This document shows, piece after piece, positions 44,795-53,495 of a stretch of DNA of 64,000 nucleotides; the first letter of the stretch is position 1, and each line of letters starts with the position of its first letter. Both the position numbers and the translations under genes were made by a program. Below the pieces are notes generated by a model that worked only from the letters and a program-made list of their open reading frames with translations, was not told the DNA's origin and ran no database searches. The DNA is from an uncultured Chloroflexus sp. Its GTDB lineage: Bacteria; Chloroflexota; Chloroflexia; Chloroflexales; Chloroflexaceae. The stretch spans positions 1-64,000 of the forward strand of contig NZ_CAKZNK010000074.1 of NCBI RefSeq assembly GCF_937129525.1. Reading direction: 5' to 3'.

Positions 44795-46312
44795 ATGGTG
44801 TTTCACCTCTTTCTTCCGATCGTCTCACCGCTGATCGGCGCAGCGCTGGCCGTTCTCCTCAATCGTCTGCCGCTTGCGAGTCGCCTGATCGCTCTGCTCA
44901 GCACGCTCATCAATCTTGGCTACGGTCTCTGGTTAATGGTGACCGTGCCTGCAAGTGGGCCATTGGTGGCGCAAGCATCGGGTTGGCTGGCGCCGTTCGG
45001 CATTTCGCTGGTGGCCGATGGGATGAGCGCGCTGATGGTTATGCTGGCGGCGCTGTTAATGCTGACGACTATCATCTACAGCTTCTTCTCGATCGATTAC
45101 GAGCGCGAACGCCACTTCTACTATCCGTTGTTGCTGCTCTTGCTGCTCGGTGTGAGTGGCGCTTTCCTCACCGGTGACCTCTTCAACCTCTATGTCTGGT
45201 TTGAAGTGTTGCTGGTCGCCTCATTCGGCCTGATTACGCTCGGCGGCAGTCGCGATCAGCTCGAAGGCGGCTTGAAGTATGTGGTGCTCAACCTGCTGGG
45301 GAGTACCGCTTTCCTGTTCGGCTGCGGCTTGATGTACGGTTTTGCCGGCACGCTCAATATGGCCCATATTGCCGAACGGATGGCAACGCTGACCAATCCC
45401 GGTTTGCAGACGGTGCTGGCCGGTGTCTTTCTCTTCGCCTTCGGGAGCAAAGCTGCGATTGTGCCGCTCTTTTTCTGGCTCCCTTCCAGTTACCATACCC
45501 CGCCGGTGGCGGTGACCGCCATCTTCAGTGGCCTGATGACAAAGATCGGTGTCTATTCGCTTTACCGGGTGTTCGGTCTGTTACTCCAAAACGAGTTGGC
45601 GATCTACGGGCCGTGGCTGACGCTGCTGGCCGGCCTGACTATGGTGATCGGTGTGTTGGGCGCGGTAGCGCAGATGAATGTGCGCCGTATTCTCAGCTTC
45701 CATATCATCAGCCAGATCGGTTATAGCATTATGGGGATCGGCCTGGCCAGCGCTGCCGGCCTGGCTGCCGGCCTGGTCTTTACCGCGCATGTGATGATCG
45801 TCAAGATGGCGCTGTTTTTCATCGGCGGCGCTGCCGAGCAAATCAACGGCACCGGTGATCTGAAGCGGATGGGCGGGTTGGCGCGTCGCGAGCCGCTGCT
45901 GGCGCTGTTCTGGTTCCTCGGTATCCTCTCGCTGGCCGGTATTCCGCCGTTAAGCGGTTTTATTGGCAAATTGATTCTCTTACAGGTGGGTGTGAGTCAG
46001 CAGGCATATCTGATTACTGCGGTTGCCGCCGCTACCAGCATTCTGACCTTCTTCTCAATGCTTAAGATCTGGAATGAGGTCTTCTGGAAGAAGTCCTACG
46101 AGGATGTGAGTCGCTTACCGCGGGTGCGCTTCGGCCTGCTGGCGCCAGGGGCGGCACTGGTCATTCTGAGTGTGGCGCTGGGGTTGCTTGCCGGGCCACT
46201 GGTTGAGTACAACACGATTGCCGGTCAACAGGCGTTTGATCGCGACGCTTACATCGCCGCTGTGTGTGGTGTCGATGGATGCGAAGCCGTGTATCAGGCC
46301 GCAGTGCGATAA
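44795..46312 (+). CDS. mrpD: MrpD subunit of the Na+/H+ antiporter
   Basis: A 505-residue NuoN/NuoM-like membrane subunit. It has GDLFNLYVWFEVLLVASFGLI with the conserved glutamate, FGSKAAIVPLFFWLPSSYHTPP with the lysine helix, and FLGILSLAGIPPLSGFIGKL. Together with MrpA it forms the proton- and sodium-conducting membrane core. The end carries a short cysteine-bearing tail (AVCGVDGCEAVYQ) not expected in the family. Confidence 0.94.
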   Translation: MVFHLFLPIVSPLIGAALAVLLNRLPLASRLIALLSTLINLGYGLWLMVTVPASGPLVAQASGWLAPFGISLVADGMSALMVMLAALLMLTTIIYSFFSIDYERERHFYYPLLLLLLLGVSGAFLTGDLFNLYVWFEVLLVASFGLITLGGSRDQLEGGLKYVVLNLLGSTAFLFGCGLMYGFAGTLNMAHIAERMATLTNPGLQTVLAGVFLFAFGSKAAIVPLFFWLPSSYHTPPVAVTAIFSGLMTKIGVYSLYRVFGLLLQNELAIYGPWLTLLAGLTMVIGVLGAVAQMNVRRILSFHIISQIGYSIMGIGLASAAGLAAGLVFTAHVMIVKMALFFIGGAAEQINGTGDLKRMGGLARREPLLALFWFLGILSLAGIPPLSGFIGKLILLQVGVSQQAYLITAVAAATSILTFFSMLKIWNEVFWKKSYEDVSRLPRVRFGLLAPGAALVILSVALGLLAGPLVEYNTIAGQQAFDRDAYIAAVCGVDGCEAVYQAAVR

Positions 46313-46323
46313 AGGGTGTGATT

Positions 46324-46836
46324 ATGATCGTCCTTGTTTTGATACTGACTATCACATGGATGGCATTGCAAAGCAGCTTTACCCTGCCCGATCTGATCGT
46401 CGGCCTGGCAGTCAGTTACGGTATCGTGGCGCTGGCCAGTCGGTTTCTGAGCGCGCCATTTACCGATGGCGGCCTTGGTCGTTCTCGCATTGATAGCCGC
46501 AACTACGCCCGGCTTACCATGAAGTGGATTGCCTTTATCGGCTTTGCCTTGTGGAGCATTCTCAAGGCCAACCTTGATGTCGCCCGGATCGTGCTCTTCC
46601 GGCGCGTCGAGGATATTCGACCGGGCATTATTGCCATTCCACTCGATGTGAAGAGTGATGCCGGCATTACCGTGCTGGCCAATCTTATCACACTCACGCC
46701 GGGCACCGTCTCACTCGATGTCTCGACCGACCGTCGCACTATCTACATTCACTGTATCGATGTGCAAGACGCCGCTGCCGTGCGTGATGACATCAAGCGG
46801 AATTTTGAGCGGCGGGTGATGGAACTATTGCCGTAA
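46324..46836 (+). CDS. mrpE: MrpE subunit of the Na+/H+ antiporter
   Basis: A 170-residue protein with two hydrophobic N-terminal segments and a cytoplasmic domain. VLANLITLTPGTVSLDVS and YIHCIDV are MnhE signatures. The ATG at 46324 lies 11 bp after the mrpD stop. Confidence 0.93.
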   Translation: MIVLVLILTITWMALQSSFTLPDLIVGLAVSYGIVALASRFLSAPFTDGGLGRSRIDSRNYARLTMKWIAFIGFALWSILKANLDVARIVLFRRVEDIRPGIIAIPLDVKSDAGITVLANLITLTPGTVSLDVSTDRRTIYIHCIDVQDAAAVRDDIKRNFERRVMELLP

Positions 46837-46848
46837 AGGGAATTCGCA

Positions 46849-47118
46849 ATGACGCTCTTTGAGATGTTGATAGCAGGATTGATGGGCGTTGTCGCCGTGT
46901 CGATGGTGCTCTGCGCGGCTCGCTTGCTAATGGGGCCAAGCATTCCCGATCGAGCGATGGCATTTGATACGTTGATGATCCACGTGGTGGCGCTGGTCGC
47001 GCTCTACGTGATTATCACTGATCAATTGTCTCTGGTTGATGCTATCCTGGTAGTGGCTGTGCTGGGGTTTCTGGGCACAGTAGCCATTGCCCGCTATATT
47101 GAGGAGGGACGCACGTGA
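46849..47118 (+). CDS. mrpF: MrpF subunit of the Na+/H+ antiporter
   Basis: An 89-residue protein with three hydrophobic helices and the MnhF motif RLLMGPSIPDRAMAFDTL. It begins 12 bp after mrpE. Its stop shares a base with the mrpG start (TGATG). Confidence 0.93.
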   Translation: MTLFEMLIAGLMGVVAVSMVLCAARLLMGPSIPDRAMAFDTLMIHVVALVALYVIITDQLSLVDAILVVAVLGFLGTVAIARYIEEGRT

Positions 47119-47474
47119 TGAGCCTGACTGAAATCATCACGCTCGCGCTGGCGACGGTTGGTGTCGTGTTTATATTTCTGGCTGCGGTTGGCATGCTCAA
47201 ATTGCCCGATCTGTACACGCGTGTGCATGCTACCGGCAAGGCCGGTACGTTGGGCATCACCGGGGTTTTGCTGGCGGTTGCGGTGCATCACGGTGATCTG
47301 GTGGCTGCGGCCAAGATGATTGCGCTGATTGCCTTCTTCCTGTTAACGGCTCCGGTAGCGGCGCATATGCTCGATCGGGCAGCCTATCTAACCGGCGTCA
47401 AACGCGCGCCACAGACAGTACAGGATGATCTGGCCGGCAAATACGACATAGAGCAGGGACGGTTGCGCTCGTAA
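47118..47474 (+). CDS. mrpG: MrpG subunit of the Na+/H+ antiporter
   Basis: A 118-residue protein with the MnhG signature AVGMLKLPDLYTRVHATGKAGTLG and three helices. A strong GAGGAGG at 47101-47107 is 10 nt from the ATG; the GTG at 47115 is a less likely start. It completes the seven-gene Mrp set, with no extra gene inserted. Confidence 0.94.
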   Translation: MSLTEIITLALATVGVVFIFLAAVGMLKLPDLYTRVHATGKAGTLGITGVLLAVAVHHGDLVAAAKMIALIAFFLLTAPVAAHMLDRAAYLTGVKRAPQTVQDDLAGKYDIEQGRLRS

Positions 47475-47491
47475 GCGCGTTCGCTCCGGAT

Positions 47492-47791
47492 TTAATCGTG
47501 ATGACTCTCTGCGCCAGGAGCGCGACTGGCAGCGGTGACAATCTGGTGCAGATAGTGTTGCCAGTGTTGCTGGTTAGCGCGCGTCAGTCGGCGAACAGCG
47601 TCGATGTCGCCGGCTTCACCCGCTTCTGCGGCGGCGGCAAGCGATTCCTGAAACGCGCGCGCCAGATCGGCAACAGCGCGTCGTAGTTCGGCATTCATTG
47701 CCCGCTGGCGTTCCAGTTGTTCGTAAAGCCACTCGTTAAGCCGCAACTGTTCTTCTAATTGTTCGCGTAACCGCTGTTCAGCCGGTGTCAT
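47492..47791 (-). CDS. Small coiled-coil protein of unknown function
   Basis: A 99-residue charged, helix-rich protein. Residues 1-60 form a continuous amphipathic coiled coil (EQRLREQLEEQLRLNEWLYEQLERQ), followed by an Ala-rich and a polar tail. It has no signal peptide or cysteine. It is convergent with mrpG, only 17 bp away, and not clearly linked to it. I recognise no family. Confidence 0.6.
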   Translation of the reverse strand: MTPAEQRLREQLEEQLRLNEWLYEQLERQRAMNAELRRAVADLARAFQESLAAAAEAGEAGDIDAVRRLTRANQQHWQHYLHQIVTAASRAPGAESHHD

Positions 47792-47851
47792 AGCATCACC
47801 TCAAAGAATCGGCGCGCCCAACCTGGTGGCAGGTCGGGCGCTGATGATTGG

Positions 47852-47939
47852 CGGGGAGAGTGAGATTCGAACTCACGAGGGCTTATTAGGCCCTACCCGT
47901 TTTCGAGACGGGCACGTTCAACCACTCCGTCATCTCCCC
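47852..47939 (-). tRNA. tRNA-Ser(CGA)
   Basis: An 88-nt gene on the minus strand. Acceptor arms GGGGAGA/TCTCCCC pair perfectly. The anticodon stem CCCGT/ACGGG encloses loop CTCGAAA with anticodon CGA, reading UCG. The long variable arm (around AGGGCC..TAAGCCCT) is typical of class II serine tRNAs, and the T arm contains GTTCGAATC. The CCA end is not encoded. Confidence 0.96.
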
Positions 47940-48002
47940 GTGCCGCGTCGGTGTCTATTATAGCGAGGTGACTGCAACCGCGCAAGTGAGGCCAGTCCTT
48001 CC

Positions 48003-49757
48003 CTACACCCGCTTGATGACAACCATCGTCATATCGTCGGCTTGTGGCGTATCACCAACAAAGGTTTGGATGGCATTCAGCACAGCTTTCACTATCTCGG
48101 TCGGCGAGTGGTGACTGGCGGCGCGGAGGGTAGCGGCCAGCCGCTCATCGCCGAAGAGTTCGCGCTGCAGATTCATTGCCTCGGTGATACCGTCAGTGTA
48201 GAAGAGCAATACATCGCCGGTTTCGAGGGTGATTTCACCTGGTGTGAAGTGTGGATCGGGCACGATGCCAAGGACAATCCCTTGCGCGACGAGCGGTATC
48301 ACCTGATCAACGGCGCGGCGGTAGAGCAGTGGATAGTTATGACCTCCGTTGGCGTAGGCAACGTGACCACTAACCGGATCGACCAGGGCATAAAAACAGG
48401 TCACGAACAGACCGGCGCGTGAGTCGGCTAGAATGAGGCGATTGGCGCGCTGCATCACCGCTACCGGCGGACGGCCATCAATCGCACTTGCTCGCAGCAG
48501 TGTGCGAGAGAGAGCCATAAAGAGCGCTGCCGGCACTCCTTTGTCGGTCACATCGGCGATAACGATGCCGAATCGGGCGGCGCCACCGGGGTTTGTCGGT
48601 GGCACTTCGATAAAGTCGTAGAAATCGCCACCAACCTGGCGAGCAGCGCGATAGAATGCTTCGATCTGAAGGCCAGGTATCAACGGGCAACAATCAGGCA
48701 GGAAACTGGCCTGGATCTCGCTGGCCAGGTCAAGTTCACGTTCGAGCCGCTGTCGGGCCTGTGCCTCCTGATTGAGCCGTTCACGGTCGATCATCTGCGC
48801 CACTTGACTGGCTAGCAGGCCGAGCAGTTCGGCCTCGCTATCAAAGAACGAGCGTGGGGTGACGGTATTAACCAGCAGGAGACCGAGCTGTGCGCCACCC
48901 AGCTCAACCGGCGCTGCCAGATGACCTTGAAAGTTCTGCTGACGCAAGAGTGGCGGCAGCCGCATAAGGGCATCATCAGGTAACTGCGCGCTGCGTTCCG
49001 GCAGATACCATAAATGTGGATGGTTGTCATCGAGTGTGATCGGCCACGGACTGCTTGATGGCAGCGTCCAGCCGTAACAGGCGCGCAAGATTGCCCGTCC
49101 ACCCTCTTCATCGGCCTCGACAAACGCGCAGGCATCAGCTTCGAGCAGGCGCGCTCCGATGCGGGTGAGCCGTTGCAGGGTTGGCTCGAGATCGTCGCTA
49201 ACGAGCAACTCTTGCGAGAGCGAGAGCAACGCGCGCCGTTCCTGTACGCGACGCACACTAAACTCTTCGTAGAGATAGGCGCGAGCAATGGCCGTGCCAA
49301 GGAGATCGCCGATTGCCGCCACGAGATACTGATCGGCTACTTCTAATCGCGCCCACTGACTGGTCGCCAGATTCAGAATCCCAATGACGCGAGTATTATC
49401 GCGCAAAGCGATCGATATATGGTGCGAAAGGCCGCGTTTATCGCCGGTGGCGCCGCGCAAACGCGAACATGCCATCAGCGTCGGTTCACCGAGACGACCG
49501 CTACTGCATCGCTCCTGGCAGGCGCACTCTCCTTGCCAGGCCAGGCCGGGATAGGTAAGCGCCGGCGGCAGGCGATGGCGCGCGGCCAGAGTAAATTGCT
49601 CACCTTCGTGGCGTAAATAGATCCAACCGGCCTCAAGGCCGGTCAGCTCAAGGATATGGCCTAACGCTGCTTCCAAAGCCGTTCGCAGGTCAAGCGTCTG
49701 GTTAAGGGTCTGAGCCAGGGCGCGCAATGCCGCCCAATCGGCAAGACGATGATGCAT
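48003..49757 (-). CDS. GAF-GAF-SpoIIE/PP2C serine phosphatase (RsbU-like)
   Basis: A 584-residue cytoplasmic protein. Two GAF-type sensor domains (about 1-165 and 175-320) are followed by a short coiled coil (QARQRLERELDLASEIQ) and a SpoIIE/PP2C phosphatase domain from about 345. The metal-binding motifs are intact: GGDFYDFIEV, VIADVTDKGVPAALFMA and DVLLFYTDGITEA, plus QADDMTMVV at the end. Such proteins dephosphorylate anti-sigma-factor antagonists. The first GAF contains CQERCSSG with close cysteines that might bind metal or sense redox. No anti-sigma partner lies nearby. Confidence 0.92.
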   Translation of the reverse strand: MHHRLADWAALRALAQTLNQTLDLRTALEAALGHILELTGLEAGWIYLRHEGEQFTLAARHRLPPALTYPGLAWQGECACQERCSSGRLGEPTLMACSRLRGATGDKRGLSHHISIALRDNTRVIGILNLATSQWARLEVADQYLVAAIGDLLGTAIARAYLYEEFSVRRVQERRALLSLSQELLVSDDLEPTLQRLTRIGARLLEADACAFVEADEEGGRAILRACYGWTLPSSSPWPITLDDNHPHLWYLPERSAQLPDDALMRLPPLLRQQNFQGHLAAPVELGGAQLGLLLVNTVTPRSFFDSEAELLGLLASQVAQMIDRERLNQEAQARQRLERELDLASEIQASFLPDCCPLIPGLQIEAFYRAARQVGGDFYDFIEVPPTNPGGAARFGIVIADVTDKGVPAALFMALSRTLLRASAIDGRPPVAVMQRANRLILADSRAGLFVTCFYALVDPVSGHVAYANGGHNYPLLYRRAVDQVIPLVAQGIVLGIVPDPHFTPGEITLETGDVLLFYTDGITEAMNLQRELFGDERLAATLRAASHHSPTEIVKAVLNAIQTFVGDTPQADDMTMVVIKRV

Positions 49758-49873
49758 GATAACAATGCCTGAGCGAATGCCGAAACCGGCAATCGTCCTT
49801 TACTGAGCGAAGGTTGGGAACTCGCTAAAGATTGATCGGCTCCCTTCCTCGCTCAGTTGTGCTCTTCTTGCGT

Positions 49874-50527
49874 TTAGCGCTTCTTGCGACTAATCGACAC
49901 GCCATCACGCAACGGAATAATCACCGACTCGAGCTGCGGATGCTCCATAATGGCCCGATTGAAGCGCTGGATCCCGCGCACCAGTGGCGAAACATCTTCT
50001 TCGAGCACCTGTGCGCTACACAAGACATTATCGGCGATCAACACGCCACCCGGGCTGAGCAACGAGACACACAGTTCGAGCGCCTGAGTGGCCTGTTCGT
50101 CATTCGACGAACTGCGCAAGACATCGAGGAAGATCAGGTCAAATTCCTGATTGAGTGATGGCAGAATCTCGCGCCAATCGCCAATATGAATGGCAATCAT
50201 GTCGCGAAATCCGGCGGCTTCGATAACCTCGTTCGCTAGCTTGACCCGCTCGGGGTTTCGTTCGATTGCAGTCATCTTACCGCCAGTTTGCCGGAGCGCC
50301 TTCATAATGAAGGTAGCGGCGTAACCGGTGGTAATACCGACTTCCAGCGCATTGCGCGCATTCATCATCAACGCTTGCAGGTAGAGAAACTGCCCCTGCA
50401 CCGGCCCGACCAGCGATAGCCCCTGCTGTCTGGCGCGCGCTTCGAGATTGGCCAGAACCTCATCGCGCGGCGGCATAAGATTGTGCAGATAATCTTCGAT
50501 GGCAATATTCGTGATGTCGTAGCGCAT
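49874..50527 (-). CDS. SAM-dependent O-methyltransferase (catechol/caffeoyl-CoA OMT-like)
   Basis: A 217-residue class I methyltransferase of the Methyltransf_3 family. LEVGITTGYAATFIMKAL is the SAM motif, MTAIERNPERVKLA contacts the ribose, and FDLIFLDVLRSSS with LIADNVLCSAQV form the metal and catechol site. In characterised relatives the metal ligands are Asp, Asp and Asn; the first two positions look conserved. The start at 50527 is preceded by GGAGG. The substrate is unknown. Confidence 0.88.
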   Translation of the reverse strand: MRYDITNIAIEDYLHNLMPPRDEVLANLEARARQQGLSLVGPVQGQFLYLQALMMNARNALEVGITTGYAATFIMKALRQTGGKMTAIERNPERVKLANEVIEAAGFRDMIAIHIGDWREILPSLNQEFDLIFLDVLRSSSNDEQATQALELCVSLLSPGGVLIADNVLCSAQVLEEDVSPLVRGIQRFNRAIMEHPQLESVIIPLRDGVSISRKKR

Positions 50528-50645
50528 CACGTCCTCCTCACCCCGATGGTTGCGGCGGTATGTATAGCTGCCGCCCCAATGGCGTCAGTTGCATACGCAA
50601 ACACTTCCTCTCGCATTAAATTGTATCACACCCCTGCCCATCTTG

Positions 50646-50654
50646 TGGTATGAT
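50646..50654 (+). promoter_or_regulatory. Extended -10 before the ANTAR regulator
   Basis: TGGTATGAT forms an extended -10 (TATGAT at 50649-50654). No clear -35 lies at standard distance. The start codon is 44 bases downstream. Confidence 0.35.
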
Positions 50655-50697
50655 CTAAGCTATCACGTAATGCGCAAGCTTGCAGCGGGAGGCAGCC

Positions 50698-51282
50698 GTG
50701 GCCGCGATTCGTATCCTGATAGCCGAGGATAACGATCTCGTGTCGCTCACCCTGGAAGAACAGCTCAAAGGGTTGGGCTACGAGGTGGTTGGTATTGCTC
50801 GTACTGGCGCCGAGGCAGTAATGCTGGCAGCGCGTCTCAAGCCTGATCTGGTGATGATGGATATTCGTATGCCGGAGATGGACGGCACGGAGGCAACGGC
50901 GCGTATTCGCGATCAGACCGGTATTCCGGTAGTGATGTTGACTGCGTTTGCCGATAAAGAGACGATTCGGCGCGCCGAAGCTGCTGGCGCGTTGGCCTAT
51001 CTGGTCAAGCCGGTCAATGAACAAGAATTACCGCCGGCGATTGCGATTGCGCTGGCGCGTCATCGCGAGTTGCAGAATCTGCGCAATGAAAATCTCGAAC
51101 TGCAAGAGGCGCTTGAGGCGCGCAAGCTGATTGAGCGGGCTAAAGGTATTTTGATGCAACGGCTGGGCCTGAGCGAGCGTGATGCCTATGAACGGTTGCG
51201 CCAGCGCGCGCGTGATAAGCGCACGAAGATGAAGGATATTGCCCAGGCGATTATCGAAGCCGAAGAGTTGCTCGGTTCGTGA
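50698..51282 (+). CDS. ANTAR-domain response regulator (transcription antiterminator)
   Basis: A 194-residue protein. Residues 1-120 are a receiver domain with acidic pocket AEDND, phospho-acceptor in VMMDIRMPEMDG and the lysine in YLVKPVNE. A linking coiled coil leads to a C-terminal ANTAR RNA-binding domain (IERAKGILMQRLGLSERDAYERLRQRA). Such proteins bind paired hairpins in nascent RNA and prevent termination. The start is a GTG at 50698 with GGGAGG five nt upstream. No histidine kinase is adjacent, and no matching double-hairpin target is obvious in this window. Confidence 0.92.
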   Translation: MAAIRILIAEDNDLVSLTLEEQLKGLGYEVVGIARTGAEAVMLAARLKPDLVMMDIRMPEMDGTEATARIRDQTGIPVVMLTAFADKETIRRAEAAGALAYLVKPVNEQELPPAIAIALARHRELQNLRNENLELQEALEARKLIERAKGILMQRLGLSERDAYERLRQRARDKRTKMKDIAQAIIEAEELLGS

Positions 51283-51287
51283 TGCGC

Positions 51288-51316
51288 TTGACGAATAACT
51301 GCGGCTATGGTATATT
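51288..51316 (+). promoter_or_regulatory. Promoter of the aroH-aroF attenuated operon
   Basis: TTGACG (51288-51293), 17 bp, TATATT (51311-51316). The start would be near 51323, giving a leader of about 200 nt that contains the leader peptide and terminator. Confidence 0.75.
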
Positions 51317-51356
51317 TCCCTCGTCGGAGCGGGTAGATAGTAAGGTAAGCGTTTCC

Positions 51357-51434
51357 ATGATTGGTTCGCGCTTTTACACCTACTTTTTCTACTTTACCAG
51401 CCGAAAACCGGACTGGTCGCTTCGCATTTCCTGA
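51357..51434 (+). CDS. Leader peptide of the aroH-aroF operon, Phe/Tyr-rich
   Basis: A 25-residue open frame starting with ATG and ending in TGA. Residues 6-13 read FYTYFFYF, seven aromatic codons in eight, followed later by one Trp. AAGG about 11 nt upstream can serve as ribosome site. It lies between a promoter and a strong terminator directly before chorismate mutase and DAHP synthase genes, the classic layout of attenuation leaders such as pheL. It is too short for routine gene calling. The peptide itself has no expected function beyond ribosome positioning. Confidence 0.8.
   Translation: MIGSRFYTYFFYFTSRKPDWSLRIS
51396..51417 (+). promoter_or_regulatory. Candidate pause hairpin of the attenuator
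   Basis: ACCAG (51396-51400) can pair with CTGGT (51413-51417) just after the aromatic codon run. It would correspond to the 1:2 pause structure of a classic attenuator. Confidence 0.45.
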
Positions 51435-51439
51435 AAGAC

Positions 51440-51492
51440 GCGCGAGATTAGAGAGCAATCACAAGGGGGCGCGAGGCGAACAAACCTCGCGC
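51440..51492 (+). promoter_or_regulatory. Candidate antiterminator pairing
   Basis: GCGCGAG at 51440-51446 is the same 7-mer as in the terminator 5' arm (51469-51475) and can pair instead with CTCGCGC (51486-51492). A ribosome at the leader stop codon would cover 51440-51446, leaving the terminator free to form; a ribosome stalled at the Phe/Tyr codons would leave it exposed. Confidence 0.55.
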
Positions 51493-51499
51493 CCCCTCT
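51465..51499 (+). terminator. Attenuator terminator before aroH
   Basis: GGGGGCGCGAGG (51465-51476) and CCTCGCGCCCCC (51485-51496) form a perfect 12-bp stem with an 8-nt loop, followed by TCTGTTATT. It lies between the leader peptide and aroH. Confidence 0.85.
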
Positions 51500-51521
51500 G
51501 TTATTGCCCGGAGGAGAATCA

Positions 51522-51941
51522 ATGGACGTTCGTTGCCGCGGAGTACGAGGAGCGACCACCTGTGACGAAAATACGCGCGACGCGATTCTGGAAGCAACGC
51601 ACGAATTGCTCACGTTATTGATCGAAGCTAACGACATCAAACCAGAAGACATTGCCAGCGCTATTTTTACTACCACTCCCGATCTCAATGCTGAGTTTCC
51701 GGCAGTGGCTGCCCGCGCAATTGGTTGGCTTGACACTGCCCTGCTCTGCGGCCACGAAATGGCGGTGCCGGGCAGTTTGCCGCGCTGTATCCGCGTCTTA
51801 ATCCACTGGAATACCCCCAAACGCGCCGATGAGATCGTGCATGTCTATATTCGCGGGGCGCGCGGGTTGCGGCCCGAACGTGCCGCGATGATGAATGCCT
51901 TCCGGGTTGCCGCGCCCCTGCCACCGGAGGAACGACCATGA
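51522..51941 (+). CDS. aroH: Chorismate mutase, AroH type
   Basis: A 139-residue monofunctional chorismate mutase making prephenate for Phe and Tyr synthesis. [21 protein letters not shown], the arginines near the start and [12 protein letters not shown] near the end match the Bacillus AroH trimer fold. The start at 51522 has GGAGGAG about 5 nt upstream (the terminator stem ends 25 nt before). It is the first gene after the attenuator and overlaps, or lies 167 bp before, the DAHP synthase start. Confidence 0.95.
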   Translation: MDVRCRGVRGATTCDENTRDAILEATHELLTLLIEANDIKPEDIASAIFTTTPDLNAEFPAVAARAIGWLDTALLCGHEMAVPGSLPRCIRVLIHWNTPKRADEIVHVYIRGARGLRPERAAMMNAFRVAAPLPPEERP

Positions 51942-52108
51942 GCAGCCACCGGATGACGCAGTCTATCTCGTCGCGATCCGATGCGAAGATTGGAGGAATG
52001 TCTGATTGGCGCTATGACTCGGTAACGCCGCCTGCTGACGATCAGGTCGTGACCGGACCGTCGCCTGCTTTAGCTTCTAATTCTTGTGCCATTGAGGAGG
52101 ATCGTTCC

Positions 52109-53122
52109 ATGATTGTGGTGATGCAAACCGACTCAACTGAGAGTCAGATCAATGCGGTGTTGGCCCGGCTGCGCGAGCATAACTTGCGCGGCCATTTAAC
52201 TGTCGGCGAAGAGCGCACTGTCATTGCCGTGGTCGGCGCGGCCATCCCGCCGACGTTGCGTGAAGAACTGGAGCATTTTGCCGGCGTTAAAGAAACGCTG
52301 CGGATTACCCAGCCCTACAAACTGGTATCGCGTGAGGTGCAGCCGCGCGATACTATTGTGCAGGTCGGTGATGTAAAGGTTGGCGGTGGTCATCTGGCAA
52401 TTATCGCCGGCCCCTGCTCGGTCGAAAGCGAAGAGCAGATCATGGCCGCAGCTCGCGCCGTGCGCGAAGCCGGCGCCAATATGTTGCGCGGCGGCGCGTT
52501 TAAGCCGCGCACGTCGCCGTACAGCTTCCGCGGTCTGGGTGAGTTGGGATTGCAGTTGCTGGCGCAGGCCCGCGCTGAAACCGGTCTGCCGATTGTGACC
52601 GAAGTGATGACCCCTGCCGATGTCGAGCTGGTTGCGCGTTATGCCGATGTGCTCCAGATCGGTGCGCGCAATATGCAAAACTATCAGTTGCTGGAAGAAG
52701 CCGGACGGAGTGGGATGCCGGTGCTGCTCAAGCGCGGTCTGTCGGCGACTATCGAAGAGTGGCTGCTCTCGGCAGAGTATATCATTGCCCAGGGCAATCC
52801 AAACGTGATCTTGTGCGAGCGCGGCATTCGCACCTTCGAGACCGCTACCCGAAATACGCTCGATCTAAACGCGGTGGCCGTGGCGAAGAAGCGCTCTCAT
52901 CTGCCGGTGATCGTCGATCCAAGCCACGGCACCGGCAAATGGTATCTGGTGCCGCCGCTTACGCTGGCTGCCATTGCATCGGGCGCCGATGGCGTCATCA
53001 TCGAAGTCCATCCTGATCCCGACCGGGCCAAGTCAGACGGTGGTCAATCGCTGAGCCCAGAGAATTTCATGAACCTGATGCCAAAAGTGCGGGCTGTCGC
53101 CAAAGCGATCGGGCGGGGATGA
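52109..53122 (+). CDS. aroF: DAHP synthase (3-deoxy-7-phosphoheptulonate synthase), type I-beta
   Basis: A 337-residue enzyme for the first shikimate step, condensing PEP and erythrose 4-phosphate. An N-terminal ferredoxin-like regulatory domain of about 75 residues precedes the KDO8P/DAHP synthase barrel. The barrel has [40 protein letters not shown] and [11 protein letters not shown] chose the ATG at 52109 because GAGGAGG (52094-52100) precedes it by 8 nt and it opens the regulatory domain. An in-frame ATG at 51938 overlaps the aroH stop (ATGA) and would add 57 polar residues; this cannot be excluded. Pairing with chorismate mutase suits Phe/Tyr control. Confidence 0.94.
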   Translation: MIVVMQTDSTESQINAVLARLREHNLRGHLTVGEERTVIAVVGAAIPPTLREELEHFAGVKETLRITQPYKLVSREVQPRDTIVQVGDVKVGGGHLAIIAGPCSVESEEQIMAAARAVREAGANMLRGGAFKPRTSPYSFRGLGELGLQLLAQARAETGLPIVTEVMTPADVELVARYADVLQIGARNMQNYQLLEEAGRSGMPVLLKRGLSATIEEWLLSAEYIIAQGNPNVILCERGIRTFETATRNTLDLNAVAVAKKRSHLPVIVDPSHGTGKWYLVPPLTLAAIASGADGVIIEVHPDPDRAKSDGGQSLSPENFMNLMPKVRAVAKAIGRG

Positions 53123-53495
53123 TGGAATAGCGACGCAGCCGGCTGATCTCGTGGCGAGATGCGAGACTGCGCATCTCGCCGCGAATCTGTCTTGCCTGTT
53201 GCAACCATGGTTGCGCGCCAATGCTGGTTTTGATCGGCGCCATGGCCTGAGCAATCAGCAGCGGTGAACCCACCTGCACAGCTCTGGCCAGGTATGAACG
53301 AAGACCCTGGCAGTTCAATGAGGGGAATCGCGTTATGCTACTATTGAAAAAATTGACATAATATCTGATAATTTTGTCAGAACATTTGTCTCCGGCGCTC
53401 CGTCATGCGACGCATTGCCCGCCATGTCACAGCGTGGTACAATGATCTGACGAGACCGGCAAACGTCGCAGATGCGTAACCTTGAGTGAGGCAAT
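53123..53495. promoter_or_regulatory. Region between aroF and pdxS with two pdxS promoters
   Basis: No gene is seen. After aroF a perfect 11-bp hairpin GGCGAGATGCG/CGCATCTCGCC (53153-53180) probably ends transcription. Two promoters face pdxS: P1 TTGAAA (53344-53349), 17 bp, GATAAT (53367-53372); and P2 TTGCCC (53415-53420), 17 bp, TACAAT (53438-53443) with an extended TGG. Leaders would be about 117 and 46 nt. Confidence 0.6.

Noticed and set aside
41453-46312. Partial complex I or hydrogenase membrane arm
   Set aside because: The full mrpABCDEFG order with MnhB, MnhE, MnhF and MnhG signatures is present.
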